From Streptomyces cacaoi (GTDB lineage Bacteria > Actinomycetota > Actinomycetes > Streptomycetales > Streptomycetaceae), in NCBI RefSeq assembly GCF_006539165.1, contig NZ_BJMM01000018.1:1-64000 (forward strand): a DNA stretch of 64,000 bases, in the 5' to 3' direction. Positions 6,710-14,649 of the stretch are shown here, piece by piece. The notes beneath the pieces were generated by a model. The model had not been told where the DNA came from, did not search any database, and was given only the letters and a program-made list of their open reading frames with translations. The stretch's first letter is position 1. Each line of letters starts with the position of its first letter. The translations under genes were made by a program, and so were the position numbers.

Positions 6710-7894
6710 GTGCCCGAACCGACAGATCCGCCCCAGCACCCGCATCTGGCAACACTGCGCCGGCTCGAACAGTCCTCCGGAAAGCTCGCCGCTGCCGCGA
6801 TCGCGCGCATGGACGAGCAACTGCCCTGGTACCGCGCGATGCCACCGGAGAACCGCTCGTGGATCGGCCTCGTCGCCCAGGCGGGCATCGCCGCCTTCAC
6901 GGAGTGGTTCCGGCACCCCGGTACCCCCCAGGCGATCAGCACCGACGTCTTCGGCACGGCACCGCGCGAGCTGACCCGGGCGATCACGCTGCGGCAGACC
7001 GTGGAGATGGTGCGCACCACCATCGAGGTCGTCGAGGCGGAGATCGACGAGGTCGCGGCCCCCGGCGACGAGGCCGTGCTGCGCGAGGCCCTGCTCGTGT
7101 ACGCACGGGAGATCGCCTTCGCGACCGCGCAGGTGTACGCGCAGGCGGCCGAGGCGCGCGGCGCGTGGGACGCCCGGCTGGAGTCGCTCGTCGTCAACGC
7201 GGTGCTCTCCGGCGAGGCCGACGAGGGCGCCGTCTCCCGTGCCGCGGCGTTGGGCTGGAACTCGCCCGAGCACGTCGCCGTCGTCCTCGGCACGGCGCCG
7301 GACGGGGACAGCGAACTGACGGTCGAGGCCATCCGGCGCGCGTCCCGGCACGCCAAGCTCCAGGTGCTCACCGGGGTGCTGGGCCACCGGCTGGTGGTGA
7401 TCGCGGGCGGCTCGGACGATCCGCTCAAGGCCGCGAAGTCGCTGATCGGCCCGTTCGCCGCGGGGCCCGTCGTGGCCGGGCCCGTGGTGGCCGACCTCCA
7501 GGCGGCGACCCGCTCCGCACAGGCCGCGACGGCCGGACTGAAGGCGTGCGCGGCCTGGCCGGACGCGCCCCGCCCGGTGCTGGCCGACGATCTGCTGCCG
7601 GAGCGCGCGATGGCCGGTGATCCGGTCGCGCGGGAACTGCTGGTGGAGGAGATCTACAGACCGCTGGAGGAGGCGGGCTCGGCGCTGCTGGAGACGCTCA
7701 GTGTGTATCTGGAGCAGGCCAGTAGCCTGGAGGGCGCCGCGCGGATGCTTTTCGTGCACCCCAACACCGTCCGCTACCGGCTGCGACGTGTGACAGACGT
7801 CACCGGCTGGTCGCCCTCGGATGTACGCTCCGCCTTCACGCTGCGCATCGCGCTGATCCTGGGGCGTCTCGCCGACTCCGGGAGCCAGCCGTAA
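6710..7894 (+). CDS. fasR: FasR-type transcriptional activator of fatty acid synthesis (PucR-like HTH)
   Basis: A 394-residue regulator directly upstream of fabD-fabH-acpP-fabF. The C terminus holds the PucR-type helix-turn-helix (SSLEGAARMLFVHPNTVRYRLRRVTDVTG), preceded by a long GGDEF-like/CdaR-type region (about residues 160-310) and an N-terminal helical domain. In Streptomyces coelicolor the protein at this place, FasR, is needed for transcription of the fab operon; the identification rests on family plus position. The GTG at 6710 is preceded 6 nt upstream by CACGCT and has no SD, consistent with leaderless translation; an in-frame ATG at 6692 is the alternative. Only 100 bp separate it from fabD. 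Confidence 0.9.
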   Translation: MPEPTDPPQHPHLATLRRLEQSSGKLAAAAIARMDEQLPWYRAMPPENRSWIGLVAQAGIAAFTEWFRHPGTPQAISTDVFGTAPRELTRAITLRQTVEMVRTTIEVVEAEIDEVAAPGDEAVLREALLVYAREIAFATAQVYAQAAEARGAWDARLESLVVNAVLSGEADEGAVSRAAALGWNSPEHVAVVLGTAPDGDSELTVEAIRRASRHAKLQVLTGVLGHRLVVIAGGSDDPLKAAKSLIGPFAAGPVVAGPVVADLQAATRSAQAATAGLKACAAWPDAPRPVLADDLLPERAMAGDPVARELLVEEIYRPLEEAGSALLETLSVYLEQASSLEGAARMLFVHPNTVRYRLRRVTDVTGWSPSDVRSAFTLRIALILGRLADSGSQP

Positions 7895-7994
7895 GCTACC
7901 GCCCGTCCTTTGTCGAGGGTGCACAAAACCCCTCACCGTTCTTCGTCCCGGTCCCCACCGGCGGGGACCGCTGCCCACAGGAGAGAGTGAAAGA
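7895..7994 (+). promoter_or_regulatory. fab operon promoter/leader with two inverted repeats
   Basis: The 100-bp gap between fasR and fabD carries TTTGT-N9-ACAAA at 7909-7927 and a perfect 8-bp inverted repeat, CGGTCCCC-N6-GGGGACCG, at 7949-7970. The first is a plausible FasR operator. The second lies close to the fabD SD (AGGAG at 7979-7983) and could form a leader hairpin. No confident -35/-10 pair was identified. Confidence 0.55.
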
Positions 7995-8936
7995 GTGCTC
8001 GTACTCGTCGCTCCCGGCCAAGGCTCCCAGAAGCCCGGCCTGCTGACCCCCTGGCTCGAACCTCCCGGTGCCGCCGACCGGCTCTCCGCCTGGTCGGACG
8101 CCATCGGCCTCGATCTGGTGCACTACGGCACCGAGGCCGACGCCGAGGAGATCCGTGACACCGCCGTGGCCCAGCCCCTGCTGGTCGCCGCGAGCCTGCT
8201 GTCGGCGTACGAACTGCTGGGTGAGCCCGGGCAGGACGGCCCGCCGCTCGGCGGTGTGGCCGCGGTCGCCGGTCACAGCGTGGGCGAGCTGGCCGCCGCC
8301 GCGCTCGCCGGGGTACTGACCCCGCTGGAGGCCATGCGGATCGTGCACGCCCGCGGCCAGGCCATGGCCGAGGCGGCCGGCGCCACCGAGACGGGCATGT
8401 CCGCCGTGCTGGGCGGGGAGCAGGAGACGGTCACCGCGCACCTGGCCGAGCTGGGCCTGACCCCGGCCAATATGAACGGCGCCGGGCAGATCGTGGCCGC
8501 CGGCACCCGTGAGCAGCTCGCCGCGCTGTCCGAGAACCGCCCCGAGAAGGCCCGGGTCGTCGCGCTGAAGGTGGCGGGCGCCTTCCACACCGAACACATG
8601 TCCCCGGCGGTGCCCGCCATGGAGGCAGCCGTCTCCGGTGTCGAGCCGGGCGACCCGGTGGTGCCGTACATCTCCAACCTCGACGGGCAGGCCGTCGACT
8701 CCGGCAAGGAGATCGTGCGCCGCCTCGTCCACCAGATCTCCGCGCCGGTCCGCTGGGACCTGTGCATGGGCACGTTCGAGGAGCGCGGCGTCACCGCCCT
8801 CGTCGAGCTGTGCCCGGGTGGCACCCTGGCCGGCCTGGCCAAGCGCGCCCTGCCGACGGTCGAGAGGCTGGCGCTGAAGTCGCCGGAGGATCTCGCAGCC
8901 GCGCGGGACCTCGTCGCCGACCACACCTCCGCCTGA
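7995..8936 (+). CDS. fabD: Malonyl-CoA:ACP transacylase
   Basis: Transfers malonyl from CoA to acyl carrier protein to supply chain extension in type II fatty acid synthesis; cytoplasmic. The 313-residue protein begins with the family signature VLVAPGQGSQKPG. The nucleophile is Ser in AGHSVGELAAAALAG, and the catalytic His lies in GAFHTEHMSPA. The GTG start at 7995 is set by AGGAGAG upstream. It is the first gene of the four-gene fab operon; fabH follows after 21 bp. Length and motifs are normal for the family. Confidence 0.97.
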   Translation: MLVLVAPGQGSQKPGLLTPWLEPPGAADRLSAWSDAIGLDLVHYGTEADAEEIRDTAVAQPLLVAASLLSAYELLGEPGQDGPPLGGVAAVAGHSVGELAAAALAGVLTPLEAMRIVHARGQAMAEAAGATETGMSAVLGGEQETVTAHLAELGLTPANMNGAGQIVAAGTREQLAALSENRPEKARVVALKVAGAFHTEHMSPAVPAMEAAVSGVEPGDPVVPYISNLDGQAVDSGKEIVRRLVHQISAPVRWDLCMGTFEERGVTALVELCPGGTLAGLAKRALPTVERLALKSPEDLAAARDLVADHTSA

Positions 8937-8957
8937 CCTCCAAGGAGCCCGAGAAGC

Positions 8958-9992
8958 ATGACCGCGAAGATCAAGCCCGCCCAGGGCTCTCCGTACGCGC
9001 GCATTCTCGGCGTCGGCGGCTACCGTCCGACCCGTGTCGTACCGAACGAGGAGATCCTCAAGCACATCGACTCCTCCGATGAATGGATCCGCTCCCGCTC
9101 GGGCATCGCGACCCGGCACTGGGCCGGCCCGGAGGAGACCCTCGCCGAGATGACGCTGGAGGCCGCGGGCAAGGCCGTCGCGGACGCCGGCATCACCGCC
9201 GACCAGGTCGGTGCGGTCGTCATCTCGACCGTCTCGCACTTCATGCAGACCCCGGCGCTGGCCACCGAGGTCGCCGACCGGATGGGCGCGGGCAAGGCCG
9301 CGGCGTTCGACATCAACGCCGGCTGTGCGGGCTTCGGTTACGGCCTGACCCTCGCCAAGGGCATGATCGTCGAGGGCAGCGCCGAGTACGTGCTCGTGGT
9401 CGGCGCCGAGCGGCTCTCGGACCTCACGGACCTCACGGACCGCTCCACCGCCTTCCTGTTCGGGGACGGCGCGGGCGCCGTGATCGTCGGCCCGTCCGAC
9501 GAGCCCGCCATCGGCCCCTCCATCTGGGGCTCGGAGGGCGACAAGCGGGACGTCATCGCCCAGACCGTCCCCTGGGACGGCTTTCGCGTCGGCGACGTCT
9601 CCCAGCTGCCCCTCGACGAGGACGGCGCGCTGAAGTTCCCGGCCCTGCGCCAGGAGGGCCAGACGGTCTTCCGCTGGGCCGTCTTCGAGATGGCGAAGGT
9701 CGCCCAGCAGGCCCTCGACGCGGCGGGCATAGCCCCCGAGGATCTCGACGTCTTCATCCCGCACCAGGCCAACGTGCGGATCATCGACTCGATGGTGAAG
9801 ACCCTCAAGCTGCCGGAGCACGTCACGGTCGCCCGGGACGTGGAGACCACCGGCAACACCTCCGCCGCCTCCATTCCGCTGGCGATGGAGCGGCTGTTGG
9901 CCACCGGGAAGGCGAAGAGCGGCGACACCGCCCTCGTCATCGGGTTCGGGGCGGGTCTCGTCTACGCAGCGACGGTCGTTACCCTCCCCTAG
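8958..9992 (+). CDS. fabH: 3-oxoacyl-ACP synthase III (KAS III)
   Basis: Starts fatty acid chains by condensing an acyl-CoA primer (branched or straight in streptomycetes) with malonyl-ACP. The 344-residue protein shows the thiolase-fold triad: Cys in NAGCAGFGYG, His in PHQANVRI and Asn in GNTSAAS. The C terminus GFGAGLVYAATVV is typical. It is preceded by an AAGGAG box and lies between fabD and acpP in the operon. A gap of 69 bp with its own SD (GAAGGAG) separates it from acpP. Confidence 0.97.
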   Translation: MTAKIKPAQGSPYARILGVGGYRPTRVVPNEEILKHIDSSDEWIRSRSGIATRHWAGPEETLAEMTLEAAGKAVADAGITADQVGAVVISTVSHFMQTPALATEVADRMGAGKAAAFDINAGCAGFGYGLTLAKGMIVEGSAEYVLVVGAERLSDLTDLTDRSTAFLFGDGAGAVIVGPSDEPAIGPSIWGSEGDKRDVIAQTVPWDGFRVGDVSQLPLDEDGALKFPALRQEGQTVFRWAVFEMAKVAQQALDAAGIAPEDLDVFIPHQANVRIIDSMVKTLKLPEHVTVARDVETTGNTSAASIPLAMERLLATGKAKSGDTALVIGFGAGLVYAATVVTLP

Positions 9993-10061
9993 TCAAGATC
10001 CCCGCAGCCCCCGCGAAGACGCCGGGCGCTGCGATTCACCGCAATACGAAGGAGCGCCGCC

Positions 10062-10310
10062 ATGGCCGTCACGCAGGAAGAGATCGTCGCCGGTCTCGGT
10101 GAGATCGTGAACGAGATCGCCGGTATCCCCGCCGAGGACGTCGAGCTGGACAAGTCCTTCACGGACGACCTGGACGTGGACTCGCTGTCCATGGTCGAGG
10201 TCGTCGTGGCCGCTGAGGAGCGGTTCGGAGTGAAGATTCCGGACGACGACGTCAAGAACCTCAAGACCGTCCGGGATGCGGCCGACTACATCCTCAAGCA
10301 CCAGAGCTGA
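10062..10310 (+). CDS. acpP: Acyl carrier protein
   Basis: An 82-residue acidic helical carrier for growing acyl chains. The 4'-phosphopantetheine attachment Ser lies in DDLDVDSLSMVEVV, matching the DSL motif exactly. Sequence and operon position mark it as the primary-metabolism ACP rather than a polyketide one. A GAAGGAG SD precedes the ATG. It is followed by a strong inverted repeat before fabF. Confidence 0.97.
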   Translation: MAVTQEEIVAGLGEIVNEIAGIPAEDVELDKSFTDDLDVDSLSMVEVVVAAEERFGVKIPDDDVKNLKTVRDAADYILKHQS

Positions 10311-10325
10311 GGAAACCGTTGACGC

Positions 10326-10357
10326 GTTTGTCGCCACCTGGCCCAGGTGGCTCAAAC
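10326..10357 (+). promoter_or_regulatory. acpP-fabF intercistronic inverted repeat
   Basis: CCACCTGG (10334-10341) and CCAGGTGG (10343-10350) form a near-continuous palindrome flanked by GTTTG (10326-10330) and CAAAC (10353-10357). As RNA it gives a stem with a small loop. It may act as a processing site, partial terminator or 3'-end stabiliser that favours acpP over fabF, or be a DNA operator. Confidence 0.6.
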
Positions 10358-10386
10358 GACACCCTCTACCAGTGGAGAGAATTCCA

Positions 10387-11652
10387 GTGAACGCGACCCA
10401 ACATTCCGTGGTCGTCACCGGTATCGGCGCAACCACACCGCTGGGTGGCGACAGCGCATCGACCTGGGAAGGTCTCGTCGCCGGGCGCTCCGGCGTCCGG
10501 CCCCTCGACGAGGAGTGGGCGGCGGAACTCCCCGTCCGTATCGCCGCCCGCGCTGCAGCCGACCCGGCCGGGATCCTGCCCCGCCCGCAGGCCAGGAGGC
10601 TGGACCGCTCGGCGCAGTTCGCGCTGCTCGCGGCCCGCGAGGCCTGGGCGGACGCGGGGTACACGGCCCGGGCCGGCGAGGACTCCACCGTCGACCCGGA
10701 CCGGCTCGGCGCGGTCGTCGCCTCCGGCATCGGTGGTGTGACGACTCTGCTGGAGCAGCACGACGTGCTGCGCGAGAAGGGCGTACGCCGCGTCTCGCCG
10801 CACACCGTGCCGATGCTGATGCCCAACGGGCCGTCGGCCAACGTCGGCCTGGAGGTCAATGCCCGGGCCGGCGTGCACACCCCGGTCAGCGCCTGCGCCT
10901 CCGGTTCGGAGGCCGTGGGCTACGCGATCGAGATGATCCGTACCGGCCGGGCCGACGTCGTCATCGCCGGCGGCACCGAGGCGGCCATCCACCCGCTGCC
11001 GATCGCCGCCTTCGCCAACATGATGGCGATGTCCAAGAACAACGAGGACCCGCAGGGCGCCTCCCGCCCCTTCGACGTGGACCGCAACGGCTTCGTGCTC
11101 GGCGAGGGCGCCGGTGTGATCGTCCTGGAGTCGGCCGAGCACGCGCGCGAGCGCGGTGCCCGCGTCTACGCGGAGGCGGTCGGCCAGGGCATCTCGGCCG
11201 ACAGCCACGACATCGTGCAGCCCGAGCCCTCCGGCAACGGCATCGCCCACGCCCTCCAGAACCTGGTGGCCAACACCGGTCTGGACCCGGCCGAGGTGAT
11301 GCACATCAACGCGCACGCCACCTCGACCCCGCAGGGCGACCTGGCCGAGCTGAAGGCGCTGCGCAAGGTCTTCGGTGACGACGTGGACCACATGGCGCTC
11401 TCCGCCACCAAGTCCATGACCGGTCACCTGCTGGGCGGCGCGGGCGGTGTCGAGACGGTGGCCACGCTGCTGGCGCTGCACCACCGGGTGGCCCCGCCGA
11501 CGATCAACATCGAGACCCTCGACCCGGAGGCGGACGTCGATGTCGTGCGGGACACCGCGCGCCCGCTCCCGGCCGAGGGCCGGATCGCCGCGCTGAACAA
11601 CTCGTTCGGCTTCGGCGGCCACAACGTGGTGCTGGCGTTCCGTACGCCCTGA
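10387..11652 (+). CDS. fabF: 3-oxoacyl-ACP synthase II (KAS II)
   Basis: Elongating condensing enzyme of type II fatty acid synthesis, 421 residues. The active-site Cys is in PVSACASGSEAVGYAIE, with the two His in NAHATSTPQGD and SMTGHLLGGAGG, and the C-terminal NNSFGFGGHNVVL motif. The GTG at 10387 with GGAGAG upstream gives the N terminus VNATQHSVVVTGIGATTPLG; longer in-frame starts would run into acpP. It is the last gene of the operon and is followed by a perfect 13-bp hairpin terminator. Confidence 0.96.
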   Translation: MNATQHSVVVTGIGATTPLGGDSASTWEGLVAGRSGVRPLDEEWAAELPVRIAARAAADPAGILPRPQARRLDRSAQFALLAAREAWADAGYTARAGEDSTVDPDRLGAVVASGIGGVTTLLEQHDVLREKGVRRVSPHTVPMLMPNGPSANVGLEVNARAGVHTPVSACASGSEAVGYAIEMIRTGRADVVIAGGTEAAIHPLPIAAFANMMAMSKNNEDPQGASRPFDVDRNGFVLGEGAGVIVLESAEHARERGARVYAEAVGQGISADSHDIVQPEPSGNGIAHALQNLVANTGLDPAEVMHINAHATSTPQGDLAELKALRKVFGDDVDHMALSATKSMTGHLLGGAGGVETVATLLALHHRVAPPTINIETLDPEADVDVVRDTARPLPAEGRIAALNNSFGFGGHNVVLAFRTP

Positions 11653-11672
11653 GCGTCCACACGGAACACGGG

Positions 11673-11704
11673 TGAGGGGCGGCCTCGGCTGAGGCCGCCC
11701 CTCA
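11673..11704 (+). terminator. Terminator of the fab operon
   Basis: Perfect 13-bp stem (11674-11686 with 11691-11703) around a GGCT tetraloop, extended by a T-A pair, 21 bp after the fabF stop. No U-run follows, as is common in streptomycetes. It also lies just past the convergent reductase gene. Confidence 0.85.
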
Positions 11705-11773
11705 TGCTGTGCCCGGCCCCTCGCCGTTCCCGCTGAGCGGTCCTGTCCACCCGGTTCCGGAAGTCCGCAGTCC

Positions 11774-12679
11774 CTATGCGCAGCCGCGGGCGTCCCCCGA
11801 GCCGTAGTCGGAGCCGGCGAAGCTCGCGAACCAGGACGCCACCGCGTCGTCCGCGCCGTGGCCCTGTTCCTCGGCCCGGCGCAGCCGTGCGGCGACGGCG
11901 GGCATCGCGTCGAGCCGTACACCCGCGCCCTCGGCGGCCCGGGAGATCAGCTCGGCGTCCTTGCGTGCCCCGGCGAGCGGGAAGGCGGGCGTGTAGTCGC
12001 CGGCGAGCACCTGGCCCGCCTTGTTGCGCAGATAGGCCATGTCGAGCGGGCCGCCGGCGACGGCGCCGAGGAAGTCGCGCGGGTCGACGCCGAGCCCCTC
12101 GGCCAGTGCGAGCGTCTCGGCCGTCCCGTTGATGACGGTGAGCACCCAGTGGTTGGCCACCAGCTTGAACCGGCTCGCTGCGCCCGGCCGCCCGCCGAGG
12201 ACGAGGGTCTTGGCGCCGATGGTGTCGAGGACCGGCCCGGCCTGCCGCACTGCCTGCGGGTCGCCGGCCACCAGCACGGTCAGCGCGCCGTTCTCGGCGG
12301 GTTCGCGGGTTCCGAGCACGGGGGCGTCGAGGAGGCGGAGCCCGTGCTCCCGGGCGAACTCCTCCAGCGGCGGGACGCCTTCGGGGCCGACGGTGCCGGC
12401 CTGTACCCAGACCGCGGACGCGGCCAGTCCGGGGACCGCAGCGCGCATGGTCTCCAGCACGGCGGTGGCGTCGAAGAGCGCGGTGAGGACGAGGTCCGCG
12501 CCGCGGACCGCATCCGCCGGTTCGGCGGTGACGGTGATGCCGTCGGCCGCGAGCGGCTCGGCCTTCGCACGGGTGCGGTTCCAGGCACGGACGTCGAAGC
12601 CGGCCCGGGAGAGGTTGCGGGCCATCGCCGCGCCCATGATGCCGGTGCCGAGCACGGCGACGGAGGTGGTGTCAGACAT
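11774..12679 (-). CDS. NAD(P)-dependent oxidoreductase, 3-hydroxyisobutyrate dehydrogenase-like
   Basis: A 301-residue beta-hydroxyacid dehydrogenase-family enzyme. The Rossmann glycine motif is near the start (VAVLGTGIMGAAMARNL), followed by NRT, which suits NADP. The substrate motif LLDAPVLGTREPAENGALTVLVAGD and the catalytic Lys in SRFKLVANHWV are present. In this family the substrate motif is usually DAPVSGG; here it reads DAPVLGT, so the natural substrate may differ from hydroxyisobutyrate. The start at 12679 is preceded 6 nt upstream by TACCGT and no SD, so a leaderless transcript is likely. The DUF3145 gene lies 57 bp upstream on the same strand. Confidence 0.88.
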   Translation of the reverse strand: MSDTTSVAVLGTGIMGAAMARNLSRAGFDVRAWNRTRAKAEPLAADGITVTAEPADAVRGADLVLTALFDATAVLETMRAAVPGLAASAVWVQAGTVGPEGVPPLEEFAREHGLRLLDAPVLGTREPAENGALTVLVAGDPQAVRQAGPVLDTIGAKTLVLGGRPGAASRFKLVANHWVLTVINGTAETLALAEGLGVDPRDFLGAVAGGPLDMAYLRNKAGQVLAGDYTPAFPLAGARKDAELISRAAEGAGVRLDAMPAVAARLRRAEEQGHGADDAVASWFASFAGSDYGSGDARGCA

Positions 12680-12736
12680 GCGGGAACGGTAGGACGTGCC
12701 GCGGCGGCGGGGCGGGGCGGCACGCTGCTGCGCCGG

Positions 12737-13234
12737 TCAGACCACCTGGTGCAGCCAGCGCACCGGAGCGCCCTCGCCCGCGTACCGGAACGGTTCGAGT
12801 TCGTCGTCCCAGGGCTTGCCGAGCAGCTTGGCGATCTCCTCCGCCAGATCGCTCTCGCCGCGTCCCGCCCGTGCGACGGCCGCGCGGAGCCGTTCCTCGG
12901 GGATGAGGATGTCGCCGTGCATGCCGGTGACGGCGTGGAAGATGCCGAGGTCGGGGGTGGAGCTGTAGCGCTCGCCCTCGGCGGTGGCGCAGGGTTCGGC
13001 GGTCACCTCGAAGCGGAGCAGATGCCAACCGCGCAGCGCCGAGGCGAGCTTGGAGGCGGTGCCGGGGTCGCCCTGCCAGGAGAACTCGGCCCGCCAGGTG
13101 CCGGGCGAGGCGGGCTGTCTGATCCAGTCGAGATGGACGCGGGCGCCCAGCACTCCGGCCACCGCCCACTCGACGTGCGGGCACAGCGCGCGGGGCGCCG
13201 AGTGGACGTACAGAACTCCACGTGTCGTCGTCAC
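12737..13234 (-). CDS. DUF3145 domain-containing protein
   Basis: A 165-residue protein of unknown function, recognised as the actinobacterial DUF3145 family. It begins TTRGVLYVHSAPRALCPHVEWAVAG and has a conserved-looking middle, WRAEFSWQGDPGTASKLASAL, with YSSTPDLGIFHAVTGMHGD further on. No signal peptide or membrane segment is visible. The GTG start has a GGAGG box 6-7 bases upstream. It reads away from the GDSL hydrolase gene across a gap of about 300 bp. Confidence 0.88.
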   Translation of the reverse strand: MTTTRGVLYVHSAPRALCPHVEWAVAGVLGARVHLDWIRQPASPGTWRAEFSWQGDPGTASKLASALRGWHLLRFEVTAEPCATAEGERYSSTPDLGIFHAVTGMHGDILIPEERLRAAVARAGRGESDLAEEIAKLLGKPWDDELEPFRYAGEGAPVRWLHQVV

Positions 13235-13533
13235 CGGGACCTCCAGTGCGGTTCGAGGGCCGCTGCCGGGCGACCTCGATCACCTATCGGTCATGCGCCG
13301 GTTCAGCGCCTGACATATTGCACCACCGGTCACTTCTCTACCAGCTCCCGAGGTTACGAATAGTAAACACCACCGCGCCCAATTCTCCCCGAAAGGGACA
13401 GGTTGTGACGCGAGGTAATATTTACCAGTCGCCGTGCGCCCCGTAGTACCGAGGGCGGGCCCTCAAACTACCGCGCAGCGGAAAACCGCGGGTGACGTAC
13501 CGTCGGTTCGAGACCAGCAGCAGAGGGGGCCGG
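13235..13533. promoter_or_regulatory. Divergent intergenic region with A/T-rich promoter-like patch
   Basis: This 299-bp gap between the divergent DUF3145 and GDSL genes is much more A/T-rich than its surroundings. It holds the inverted repeat GGTAA-TAT-TTACC at 13414-13426, including a TAATAT box. A promoter for one or both genes is likely, but no -35/-10 pair can be assigned with confidence. Confidence 0.4.
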
Positions 13534-14586
13534 ATGACGGACAGCAGCGGTACGGACAACCGGAAACCGGAACACTCCGGAACATCCCGTCGCACAGGCC
13601 CCGCTCTCCCCTCACGCGCCGTCACTCTCTGCGTGTTCGCGGCCGTCCTCGTGGCCGGACTGGTGCTCGCCGTCGCCTGCGGCGGCTCACCCGGCGGAGG
13701 CAAGGGCGACGGCGGACAGCGCGCCGACTCCTCGTCACGCCCCCACCCGGCGAAGCCGCAGCGGATCTGGAACCGGCATCCCGGCTCCGTCGCCGCCGTC
13801 GGCGACTCCATCACCCGGGGATTCGACGCCTGTTCGCTGCTGTCCGACTGCACGAAGGTCTCGTGGGCGACGGGTACGGACGCCACCGTCGAGTCGCTGG
13901 CCGCACGGCTGGCGGACGGCCCGGCCGGCGGCGACGCGAAGGACAGCAAGGACGGGAAGGGCGAGAAGAACGGCGGGGACGGGAAGGACGGCGAGGGGGA
14001 CGGGGGCGACGGCAACTTCGCGACGAGCGGGGCCGTCATGGCGGATCTTCCCGCACAGATGCGCAAGGCTGCCCGCTCGGCACCGGACCTGGTCACCGTC
14101 ATGATCGGCGCCAATGACGCCTGCCGGCCCAGCGTCCAGCAGATGACCTCCGTCGAGGAGTTCCGCGCGGGCTTCCAGGAGGCGATGCGGACGCTGCGCG
14201 CGGCACAGCCCCGCACCCAGGTCTATGTCTCCAGCGTGCCGGACCTCAAGCGGCTGTGGGAGCAGGGCCGGGACAACCCGATAGGGCGACGGGTGTGGGG
14301 CCTGGGGATCTGCCAGTCGATGCTCAAGGACCCGCAGGCCGTGGACGGGGCGGCGCAGCAGCGCCGGCAGCAGGTCCAGGACCGGGTGGTGGCCTACAAC
14401 TCCGTGCTGAAGCAGGAGTGCGCGAAGGATCTGCGCTGCCGGTACGACAACGGCGCGGTCTTCCGGTACCGGTTCACGGAGGACGAGTTGAGCCGGTGGG
14501 ACTGGTTCCATCCGAACAAGGCCGGGCAGCGGAGCCTGGCGGAGCTGGCGTACCGTCAGATCGTGGCGAAGCGGCCGGAAGGGTAG
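13534..14586 (+). CDS. SGNH/GDSL-family hydrolase, membrane-anchored or secreted
   Basis: A 350-residue esterase/lipase-like protein. Near the N terminus is a single hydrophobic export segment (AVTLCVFAAVLVAGLVLAVACGG). The Cys after AVA resembles a lipobox, although the -3 position is not the usual Leu. Block I is VGDSITRGFDAC (catalytic Ser), block III is VMIGANDAC, and the catalytic Asp/His are in WDWFHPNKAGQ. A Lys/Asp/Gly-rich insert (about residues 130-165) interrupts the fold after block I and looks like a disordered loop. The ATG at 13534 has GAGGGGG upstream. Substrate unknown. Confidence 0.87.
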   Translation: MTDSSGTDNRKPEHSGTSRRTGPALPSRAVTLCVFAAVLVAGLVLAVACGGSPGGGKGDGGQRADSSSRPHPAKPQRIWNRHPGSVAAVGDSITRGFDACSLLSDCTKVSWATGTDATVESLAARLADGPAGGDAKDSKDGKGEKNGGDGKDGEGDGGDGNFATSGAVMADLPAQMRKAARSAPDLVTVMIGANDACRPSVQQMTSVEEFRAGFQEAMRTLRAAQPRTQVYVSSVPDLKRLWEQGRDNPIGRRVWGLGICQSMLKDPQAVDGAAQQRRQQVQDRVVAYNSVLKQECAKDLRCRYDNGAVFRYRFTEDELSRWDWFHPNKAGQRSLAELAYRQIVAKRPEG

Positions 14587-14649
14587 GCCCTCGGCGCGGG
14601 GCAGGTGCCCTCGGCGGGCGGCCGCGGTACGGAGGGAGAACCAGAAGTC

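Noticed and set aside
5641..7620. Long plus-strand frame through the repeat region, pirin and fasR
   Set aside because: It runs antisense to pirin and out of frame with fasR; composition is Arg/Gly/Pro-rich and no start site is credible.
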